Notes under the pieces: generated by a model | Seen by the model: only the letters and a program-made list of their open reading frames with translations | Databases searched by the model: none | What the model was told of the DNA's origin: nothing | Program-made: the position numbers and the translations under genes | In this document: positions 22,779 to 34,700 of the stretch, piece by piece | Position numbering within the stretch: position 1 is the stretch's first letter | Layout: each line of letters starts with the position of its first letter | Assembly (NCBI GenBank): GCA_944548615.1 | Contig: OX155980.1 | Span: 59,072,533 to 59,136,532 of the forward strand | Direction of reading: 5' to 3' | Length of the DNA: 64,000 bases | Source of the DNA: Micropterix aruncella | Taxonomy: Eukaryota > Arthropoda > Insecta > Lepidoptera > Micropterigidae

Positions 22779-25700
22779 CTGAAATACAAACAGCATTGCG
22801 ACAGTTGATCAACCAGCAAGAAATCATAATCCCTATCGACCAAATTTTACAAGAGGGGGAAAAACGTTTTCACCTAAACCCTTTCCATTAAGATACCATT
22901 TTCGTCAAAGCTGTAATGATCGGCAATTATATTTAGAAATGACACCACGAATTCAACACTGTAAGCATGATAAATACTTATGAAAATCCCCTTAGTCCGA
23001 CAAACAACCACAAGATCAATTCAACCACGCATTGGATGAGAACTTTATCCAGAAATCCACTCAATATTACAATATATGGTAACACAATTTACGACACGAC
23101 GTGTATCATTTGACCACAATCAGTGGAAGCATATGCAACAGAGCCTAATGCTAGACAGAGAGAGCTCTTCGGACGCGCGCCGCTGAATCGGCAGCGGTGC
23201 CCTCGCGTTAGCGGTTATTATAACATATTACAGTAAATAAATACCTTAATATGGCGAATCAAAAAAACATTTTAATAACGCTATAAAGCGACAATAAAAC
23301 GAATTTATAACCTCAAAATGAAACTGTTACTTGTAGGTTATTCTCTACTGCTCATAAACATTTTTACCGTAATAGTGTTGTGACATACTGAGTCCAATTT
23401 TTTGCCGTACCTACTTATTATGTTAAGATTTATTGGTTTTGAATTAAAATGGCTGCCAAGGATTTTTTGAGGCGTAATATCTTTGAGTGTGAAACAAATG
23501 TATATCGCCTCGACCATTATACTCGTCATCATAATAATATAACTCTACCCATAGCACAGTATACCATCTGGTATACTGTGACCCATGGTCCGGTTTACAT
23601 TATTCCGAATATCATGTTTCTATATAAGCTTTCAAATTGTTTAGAGCACTCCCGGAATCGACTAAAATAATGATAAAATATTATTGGAAAATAATTAAGT
23701 CAGACTTTCAATTCATACCTTGTACAATATTTACTGATATTGTGAATGTGCTTATAATAATAATAATAAATGCTTATGACTTAGCTTACCTGTTAAGAAG
23801 GTTTTAAATTATAATTATTAAAGAGAAACATTTGTTGACATTTTAATTAATAGATTATTTTACAACTTCTGCTATGCTGCCCGTGAGCTGATAGAGCATT
23901 GAAACTGATTATGAGATAGCTCGAAGCGGCCCCCTCCAAAATAATCTATTATTTTATCTCTATATTTTTGCATTAAATCCCATTGTTATAAAATAAATCC
24001 CATTGATACTTACATGAGATTGCCACTATCCCCGCTTTAAAAATTGCATCTCGAGTGAAGCGTGATTGGTTCATATCTGGCTTAAATTCTTTGCGAAATA
24101 TATCAACTAATGGAAAGCAGTGAATTGGGAACGATAGGAACACTGAGATGCCGAAACATACAAGCGACGCCGTTCCAATTCTGAAATGAATGAACAAATT
24201 ACATTAATAAACTACTGAAGCGGAAACAAACTTTAATAAATTTAAAACACACATTGAATGCCGAAAAATTTTCAGTATTACAAAACCATATAGCGATCCA
24301 ATCGCTCTAGCAATTTTCTCTAGATTTTTGTTGCCCCTATCGGAGAATAGGCGAACTAACGACATTCGCGGCAAGATTCGTCGCGATTAGTTTCTTTGTG
24401 TTTCCAAAATTAATTTGTATTGCATCTGAATCCCCGAGGGGACATGTTGAGGCGATAGTGACTTCGCCCTCGTGCTGTGATTGTTTTTGGGGAAATCTCG
24501 ATGGTTTACATACAAAAATAGAACGTTTATAAAACGAAACTGAAAACTAAAACCCGGTATTTTTTATATTTTTTACGAGAATACAATGTTTGGCACGTTT
24601 TCATTTTTTGCCCATATAATATGATAATTTAATTTAAGATTTCTATTATTTAAAGAATTCTATTATGCTTTAATTTAAAGAATTCTCTTATTTTTTTATA
24701 TTTACCTATGTGTATATTGCATATCAACGGATTGGTATAAACTGTTAAGTTGATTTGCTAATGGAATAAATAAATAAATAAATAAATAAATAAACAAATA
24801 AATGTATGTAATAAAGTTTTGTACGAGAAATGGTTTTTTACTTTTTTGGCCCAGGAGCCGACGAGGGAAAGTATTGTGAACACGCTATATTTTTTTTCGG
24901 CATGAAGACGGAAATACCCATTTTGACCCCTCTCCCCCCAGTGAGACGATTAAGACCATTTCCAGAATGAATTCTGTCTGTCTGTTTGTCTGTTTGTCTC
25001 TTATGTGTCTGCCTATGTGTATATGTGTATGTGTGTGTGTGTGTGCGCGTGTGTATTCCTCCACCATAGCGCCCAAACGCTTCATCAGATTGAGCTAAAA
25101 TTTGGCATGCAGGCATCATTTGGTGATGATAAGAGTTGAAAAGGTTGTGTTTAAAATCGGTCCACTAGTGGGCGCACTAGTCATATTTCAATCTCGAAAT
25201 ATTGGACTTAAAGAGTTGAAATTTTATACAAAGATAACTTGTTGGGATGAAATCATATACAAAAACAATCGATAAATGATCCCCTATCGATGATAAAAGC
25301 TACCCTAATAATATTGAAATACCGCTCTATATTTTAATCAAATATTAATGTCGAGCCTCACAAAGCTAGCCTAGAAACGAACCGTGCCGCCCGAGACGGT
25401 TGTGTAAGGGAACCCAAACGGATTCTAACTTCTAACTATTCTTATATTTGTATTGAAACATTTATTCTAATTATGCGATGTGATCTTTAAGGTGGTAGGT
25501 GCCCCTCGTTAATGACCAAATAAAATACAGTTTTCAATTTTTATTCTTAATCTAGATGATTGCAAAAGCTTTACGGCTGGCAGAGATAAAATACAACCAT
25601 ACATTGACGGTGACACACAAACAAACAGACAGATAGCGAAATTTCACCAATAGGGTTTCGTTGGTACGCTTCGGTGCGGAATCCCAAAACATGTAGCTTA

Positions 25701-28700
25701 CCGATTTTCTGCCGGTATCGAACGTATATAATTCGGTAAAACTTGATTCCCAAAATTTAGATAACCAATTAGGCCAACTAAAAAGTTCAGCGTGGCTGGT
25801 ATGATTAGGCCAATATTTAATATTCCACATGCCATTGTGTATTGATGGGGATTCTTACAATTTTCCTCCACAGCCATTACCTGTAAGACAATTTATTTTG
25901 TTAAATTTATTTGCGATATGGTGACAAAGCTTTGCTTTGTCATGCGATCTCCTAAAAAAACGGGTGAGTAACCCATATTTTCCCGGCAAGTAGCCAAGGA
26001 CTGATTTTATATGAATAATAATTTTACAAATAGAATCGATGAACGCCCTCTTTCGGCCGGCGGAATAATCCATTACGCGGCATTATGTATTTCTGGCACA
26101 GCGTATGTATGATTCCTTCTGCTCTTTCTTGGCGGAGTCTAAAGTGCAGAAATTAGTCAGCAGAGTAACTCTGAAAAAATATATTAACAAGTAGCTAATA
26201 ACGAATAGTAGAAGTAAGTGCGAAGTAATTGTAACTCACATACTGACTAGGCTATGATATTTGCTATATTTGATACTTAATATATACATACATATGATAT
26301 ATGCATTTAATAGATTTATTTAAAATAATATATATTATACCAAATAATTAGATTTAAATTACAATAAAAATACAATATTACAAAGGGGAATAATACGGAA
26401 TGTTTAAAAAAAATGTGCATTGCTTTATTCATTTGCTTATTTATTTCTGGATTTATTTATTAACATTTTTATATATTTATTATCCGTAGGTTGGTCAGTT
26501 ATTCATATAAATACATCTCTTTTAGTTTTTAAGAATGTATGAGTGATCTGAATGACAGAAAGAAAAAAAATACTAATAAAGATAAAGTCAGAATATTTTT
26601 AATACTATTACTACCCCAGAATAGACATAAAAACTAGTGGGATGATAAGCAGATTTTTTGGACTTAATACAAATGTGGCGTTTTGATATTATGATTTAAC
26701 CGCAAGATGCATTGTGCATTTCACTTAACCAGCTTCACGGTCTCTTACTAATATGAACATAAAATACATTCTGAGTATTGTTCAGATTTTGCCTTTATAA
26801 ACCATATCTTGTCCATTTGCAAATGTTTCTTATTTTTAGACTTGTTTCTGTTTTGGAGACAATATACGCAACCTCAAGGTTGTGTACCGCTGCTCTAGCG
26901 TTCCGCGGGGTAAACCTTAATATCCTGCTGTAAAAAATGAATGCAACTCTACCGGAATCCGAGAATTATAAAAAAATACTTACAACTCCAACTGAGACCA
27001 ACGAGAACACGGACATTCCGAAAGCCTGCATAATCTTTAGGAACGATCCAATTTGCTTATTGTTTTTCTGAATCTTTTCAGAAGTTATGTTCATTAGGCA
27101 ATATATCATTGATACTATGAGAGCGGCGAAGACAAGAGCATTGCCTGAAAATATATAAGTAGATATAGTTTCAGTGGTTTAGGTACTTTTGGAGAGGTTG
27201 TTTTGGAAATTTGTTAATGATAACATGAGTCACCTAGAAACCAAGATGGCATAATCCATGTGACGATCAAATTGAGTTAACACTGGTATCCGATAGTTTA
27301 AAGGATCCTCAATCAGATAATGTCTTTATTTGACACAAAAATAATGTATACCTACCATATATTTTATAGTTTTTAAAATGGCACGCTGCTAGAATTAAAT
27401 AGCTGTCCGCCGGGTGAAATGATGTAATGTATGATATAGGTATCCATATACATGAATAGGAACAAGTAGTCCAGTCCTATGCGTCCGGTGCTCGCAACAC
27501 CGGACGCATAGGACTGGACGCTTACTTACCCAGAGCCCTACTCCTCATCCGCAGCCAACAGCTACTTTAAAATTTCCGAATTGGCTGGATAGTGATTCGT
27601 ACACCCACGTAAAATTGTATCGACAGCACCAGATCTAGGCAACAGACGCAAGTTCGTTGCCTAGATTTTGTGCTTTCGGTATAATTTTCTATGCCATTAC
27701 ATCGACTATATTCCCTTTAAATACACCGACAAAAAAACTGTTTGTATAACGTAACCGATACATCTATAAACAAAGAACTCCATGAAAGGCGTTTTCGAGA
27801 AAAGTTGAAGTTCGAGAGATTTTTTTTTGTGACTACTTCTTTTCCGGTCCACTAACCGAACGAGGAGGAAATGTGTTGTGGCCGCGTTAAAAAAAATATC
27901 GCGATAAAGACGGAAATATCCATTTTGGGCCCCCTGAGACGTTTAAGCATTTCTAGATTTAAGTCTCTGTGTGTCTTCTTGTATTCCTCCACGATAGCGC
28001 TTAAACGCTTTGTCCGATTGAACTGAAGTTTGGCATGCAGGCATCATTTGGCGATAATAAGAGTTGCAATAGTTTTGGTTGAAATGGGCCCACCGGGCGG
28101 CGCTTTAGTACTATTTCAATCTCGAAATATTAGACTTAAAGACTTGAAATTCGGTACACAGATGCCATGTTAAGCCGAAATCACATTGCAAAATTTTGGT
28201 TGGAATGTCTCAAGCTACACGAATACTATTCAAATTAGGCCATACATTTTAATCAAATATCAACGCGGAGCCGCCCAAGGCTAGCCTAAAAACAAACCGA
28301 GTCGCCCGAGGCGTTGTGTAACGGAACCCTAACGGGTTCGTCTACCAGCCGAGAGAGAGCGCTCATCGATTTTTTTATGACATTAATATTCAGATAAAAT
28401 CAGTCCTTGGCTATTTTCCGGCAAAGTGTTGGGGTAATTTTTTCATGCAGTCTTAACAACAACTAAAACTTCGCATAAATAGTAATAAAAGCATCAATAT
28501 ATCTTCATTATAGTATTATTTTAATAAGAAGATATCAATACAGAGCACTTAGCCGTCCTTGATTTAAACTGATAGACTAAGTTAGCTTTGTTCCAAAATA
28601 AATTAACACAATGTTCTTGCGTTGCGTTCTGATTGGTGGTAACGGAATTATCTTTTGTTTTGTCCCAAACAAGACTTAGCTAAATTTTCTCAAAATACCT

Positions 28701-31700
28701 GCTTAAAAACGTCAATAAATATAATACCATAATATTATTAACACTACGCACGATAACATCTGATAGACGACCATTCAAATTATTGGATGAACCCACGACT
28801 AGTTACAAGAGGATGATAATTTTTTGGGAGTTTCCAGTCGAATTTTATGCCGAAGTCTATCATATCTTCAACTCAACATTTGCTTTGAATTTTCTTCCTT
28901 TGCTTCATGTTCAGCATGGAGGATGTTTTGAGAAATGGCAATATAGGACAACGCCAAACATCCATCTATATTTTTAATATTGGTGAAACTAGCAAAATAA
29001 TATTTAAAAAATACTTACCCATTAGAGATACAAAAGAGATTAGTTTCATACTTCTGAATACTATGGTCATGACGATAGTAGGCAAGAGAATCAATAAAAG
29101 ATAAGTTCTAATATCGTTCCACGGTACGTAATCCTCGTTTACAAGCTGAAGTGAAATACATAATATCAACAGATTAACATGAAAATTATAACTTTATATC
29201 GAAGTAGAAGTGGTAGCCGGCTTCTCAATGCCGGCTAAAAGACGGATGCTAACTAAGAGCGAGGTCCAGTACAATGAAAGTTGATTATGTCGAGTCCTAA
29301 TTTCGCCATTGTTAGGCACTAAAGAATTCCATGATACCGAAAATATGGGTTCTAAAATTTTTAAAAAATGGAACGAACTGATAATAAGACGTGTCTTAAG
29401 TATTAGATACATTATGCGGAATAAACTATTATTTTCCCAGTAAAAAAAAAAACAAATATTTTTGAAACTCAGTGTATAGGAGGGATTCAAATTTGTGTTA
29501 AAGTGAAGAAGTTTTATCAAAAATAATTCTTTGGAATTAAAAAAAAAATAAATCCGTATTATCTTGCTTTTTACAAAAAAATATAAAAGATGGGGTTCGC
29601 TACACTACCGTAATCTTTTTTTACGTGAAAACGTCTTTGGTAGTCAACTATTCACTTGACTCTTTTTTTCTGACCTGCGCGAAGACGCAATAATCACTTG
29701 TTTAACCCTTTCCGTTGCGGAGTTATAACTGATTCTTTGGTCGCGCAAAGGGAATTTTGAGACCCCTATCCGACCCCTCCCATGCTCGTTGACGTAATCA
29801 CACATACTCATAGGTTAAATACACTTAGCAATGCACTATAGTTTATTAGACATGGCTCTTATTCTTGTTTGTCATTTAGAAACAAGTTTATAAAGACATG
29901 GATTTGTCATGGGCTTTACAATTCGACATGGATGTTTCATATTATTAATTTTTAATATATTTCTAATATGTTTCTTTTATTTCTTTTCTTTCTATTTGGG
30001 TTTTCTTCTTATAACTCGCTTTTTCTCTTTCTTTTACTTTTAGTTTATTGTATTTGTCTCACTCTTATAAATGGAATTTTATGATAAATTTTAATGCTGA
30101 TTGCGATTTATTATTTTTATTTTGTATTTAAATATTTATTTTTTATTATTTAATGCTATTATTAAATTATTTGAGCTATAATTTAGCTATAATTTATATT
30201 ATTTTATTATTTACTGCTATCACAATTGCGATTTATTTTGTTTAGGACCACTGATCTAAATAATTTATAATTAATTGCTAAATATAATTATATAATCAGC
30301 ATACCTATTTAGAAAATATAATCATAGCTACTTACAGTTTGAAGAACTTCTGCAGAGAATAGGTAGTAGATAATGCAGATGCCTACTTGGCATATCGCGT
30401 TGAACGTGGTAATGATTTTCCTAGGATGAAAAAATATATATTTTTTTAATAGAAGAAACATACAGTATGCTATGACTTGTTCCAGAATCTAGAATCATTA
30501 CATATTGTCTAGAATAATTGCGGTCTAATGTAGTATTAGGTCCTTACCTATTTACTTCTGCTTTTCTGCTTTCAAACTAAGTAGGTACATTAATGCTACC
30601 GAACATCCTATTTTTATTAAGTATCTCACAGCTTGATAAGATACAACTACTGTATAGCACCTTATTTTAATTTGATTTAATCTTACTAGTTATAAATAAA
30701 GTGAATAAATACAATCTATCATAACCAATATCTAAGTATCCATCTTCTAGTCTATGTTAGGTCATACTAAAAGTTTCGGAAACTGGCCACATATACAAAC
30801 AATGAAAAAAAATACGTGTTGCACTCGGGGACTGCCGCGGTAAAGCTATTGCATAACATTTTTAACAACTTATGCAATTATATTTATTTATTTATTTTAT
30901 TTTTTCTGATATCAGATAACTGCGCTCTATCGGAAAACGTTGAAATTATTCCGAATCATTTGCTGCTGCGGAAGCAAATGATTTGGAATAATTTAAACGT
31001 CTTCCGATAGATCGCCGCGCACGAATTTTATTCGATAAAGCAAAAAAAACGGATATTATTCTATTCTTTGACTATTCGGAAAAAAATCGTAGATAAAAAG
31101 ATAGGTAATTAAATTATCTTTTAAATGGTGCAGGTTTCATGATAATACGCCATATAGGTAGTATATGCGTAGTAGTCGTTTTTGTGTTCGGTTAGACCTA
31201 ATTTCACAAATTCATTACACTATGTAATATAAACAAAATCTAAAATATTCAAAGCTAAGAATATTAGGAAAATGTTCTTGTTTAACATATATTTTTTTCG
31301 AATCGTAAGCAGTACTCGTTTAGACGTAATTAACAGTTTAAAATCATTAATTTTCGTTAAGAAATTTCTTCATTCGGTCGCCGCGCTGGCCTAGGCCCGC
31401 GATAAAAGCTATGCAATAGCTTAAAAATATTACATTTAAAAATGGAACTCATTGGCTGTAGAATAAAGTTTATTTCATCTCTATTTATGAAGTCTATTCA
31501 TCATCTTAAATTTGTGAAAAATTGCGCATTATGATTTTCTGCGATTTTTAGTATAGTTTGATAGCTCAGCAGAGCCTCGCTCGGCTGCAGTTTGACTGCA
31601 TTTGGCGATATAGCACCAAGCAGAACGAAAATTTATAGCTGGTTTGCAGAATTCGAACGCGCTCGTGTCAATCTCAGTGACGAATTTCATTAAGGTCGCC

Positions 31701-34700
31701 CGTCGACAATTGTCAACAACAAAAACATCAATATTGTGCGCCACATCCCTTCTAAAAGCCCTTAACAACCGTCTTTCAAGCTGACCCGAACCCAACGAAA
31801 GTGGCGCGCGTTTGTAAAATGCTGCGAAGCGGATGATCCCTTTTTATTAGGAACATTGTATACGCGCCTACTGTTGCTCAGAACTCATGAGCCATCCTCC
31901 ATACAGTCCCGAATTACCACCTTGTGACTTCTCGATACCAAAAAAATACTCGGTCAACAATTTCCATCGCTAGAAGAGGCTGTGATATTCTTTTCTATGA
32001 AATTCAATTTTTTTCATGCTGGCCACAGAATACTTTATATTTTTTTCAATCCTAGTTTGGAAAAGGAAAATAGCATGGCTCTTAATTAAATTTTATTGAA
32101 TTTGAAATATCAACTCAAACATAAAAACATACCAATTACATAGGCAAGGAACTAATAAATACAAATACATAGATAATAAATGAGGGGTTAGCTATAGATA
32201 AGTGTATGAATGAATTATTGATTTCCTTTTAAATACAAAATATAGGAAAAGGCACAATACAAATAAAATTATTACACCAGATTTATACACATTATAAAAA
32301 TAATTATTCAAATTAGGCATTATAATCGAGGACCTAATTATGAAATAATAATTAACAGGATTTAGAGAATATATGCAAGGAGCGAAGGACAGGAGAGAAT
32401 GGGATGACACGTAGGATAGCTAGGAATTTAGGGATATGAAATGCTTTTTCAGGGGCTTTTAAAAAATAGAAACCTTTGGTGCGTTTGTGATATTGGACGG
32501 GAACTGTTTCTATAGCTTCATGAACGGTGTAGAAATATGTAAAAAAAAAAAAAAAATGTGTGGCACTCGGGGACTGCCGCTGTAAAGCTATTGCATAGCA
32601 TTTTTAACAACTTATGCAATTATAACTGTTTATTTATTTTATTTATTTTATTTTTTCTGATATCAGATAAACGCGCTCTATCGGAAAACGTTGAAATTAT
32701 TCCGAATCATTTGCGGCTGCGAAAGCAAATGATTAGGAATAATTAAAAACGTCTTCCGATAGAGCGCCGCGCACGAATTTTTATTCGATAAAGCAAAAAA
32801 CCGGATTATTCGAAAAAAATCGTAGATAAAAAGATAGATAATTTAATTATCTCTAAAATGGTTCAGGTTTCATAATAATACGCCAGATAGTATTTGCGTA
32901 GTAGTCGTTTTTGTGTTCGGTTAGACCTAATTTCACAAATTAATTACACTATTTAATATAAACAAAAACTAAAATATTCAAAGCTAAGAATATTAGGAAA
33001 ATGTTCTTGTATTTCATATATTTTTTTCGAATCGTAAGCATTACTCGTTTAGATGTAATTATCAGTTTAAAATCATTAATTTTCGTTAAGAAATTTCTTC
33101 ATTCGGTCGCCGCGCTTGCTTAGGCCCGCGATAAAAGCTATGCAATAGCTTAAAAATATAATCAGTGGAAATCGCAACTTTGCCTGACTGGATGGAACGG
33201 AGTGGAGTGAGAGAATTTCCTTCGTAAGTGAGAGATTTTTTTGGTTAGGTTTGAGGGAGCGGCGGGGTAGATAGGGATGTTATAACGTGTATATGCAGGT
33301 TTCTACGTTCAATAAAGTTTGCTTCTATACTCAGGGAAATTATGAAATTTGTGTGGTTAGATGGTAAAGAAATAACCTAAGAAAATATAATGTCTTAACA
33401 AAATCTGTTTTGCATGCTTGCGCGGTTTTGTAGACATGTACAAGGAACGTTTTGTGTGCCTCTGATGTCAAAGTGTATTGGTATAAATATATATAAATAG
33501 TATACTTACGATGAATGTTTCGATAAGCATTTGCAAATCGATGGCCCATGTGCCAGGCTTATGCGAAAAGCTTGATTGTATCCAATAAAGCCGAATTTGA
33601 AATATTTGCATATCTGATAGTTCACCCACAGCTGGAGAATTAAAATAAAATTGCATTAGGAGTAGCTTTGAAAGAATGCATAATAATAATAACAAGAAGA
33701 ATAATAGGCGATGAGGTTGCTCAATGAGGGAAACCCTTGACGCCGTTTTCGCTAATGAAGTTTCCGCGAATGACTCTGTATTTAAATATCTCAGGTCGCT
33801 GTCGCTCTCCACGGGGCGCAAGTATATATTCCTGGATTATATAGGGTACTAGATTGCTGAATTCCATAGTATGTTTTGCCAATCATTCTGAGCCGGCGAC
33901 TTGCTCGTCCGGCGAAACTAATACCAATTTATTTCGTCATGAATGGCATTGATAATGATATGGTTTTTTTTAAAGGACTGATTTATTAATCGATGATAAC
34001 AATTGACATTAAATTTTACATAGGCTGATTACATTTCTACATAGACTGACTATATCATCGAAATGATACTTAGAGATTAGAATGCCATATATTAGACTAT
34101 TTGAACATTTATTCGCCTAATTATTATGAATTGAAACCTGTGTAGCAAATCGAAATTGACATTCTTATGTAAAAACTATTAAAACAGTCACAGCTATGAT
34201 TTAAGAATTCGTTTATTATTATACTATTGCTTTATTTTAAGATACCGTATAGGCATGATTGGCGAACGCTATCTATTGGGCTACTGAACATAAAAGAAGA
34301 TTAATCAATATTTAAAACTTTGAGTGCTAACTACACTTTGCGTTTAATAGTAAAATCCTAGCTGCCAAAAGGTAGTACGGCATTGAGCAGTCTAATAAAT
34401 ACCCTATCTACTCATACCTATAAGGTAGGTGATAGTAATACGGGCAATAGCCATAATAGTGCAAAGGTTTCTGCATGTGTAGATCATGGCCTCCTAGGCC
34501 TGGTTTGATAATGTAGAGTCTTCCTAACCTAATCTGGTCTAATGCCTATCTTAGTGGTCTAATCTGGCCTAAATGGCAAAGCTTTTGGTTTGTTATATCA
34601 GTGCGTTTGGTACGGTCGAACTTTTGTTAAAGGGGTGATTTTGTACATTAAATTATATAAGAAAAACTACATTATTTTCATTAATTTAGATTTGTTTCGT

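Noticed and set aside
24976..25054. CRISPR-like or regulatory short repeats
   Set aside because: This is a CTGT/GTGT microsatellite inside repeat family B; no spacers of regular length.
25552..25701. Extension of the transporter ORF beyond its donor site
   Set aside because: The frame continues past GTAAGC by chance into repeat-like intron text. The splice to 24180 restores a family-like protein.
30815..33161. LTR retrotransposon, with the two direct repeats as LTRs
   Set aside because: The repeats lack TG…CA ends, primer-binding site and polypurine tract. The interior holds a mariner relic and no gag or pol.
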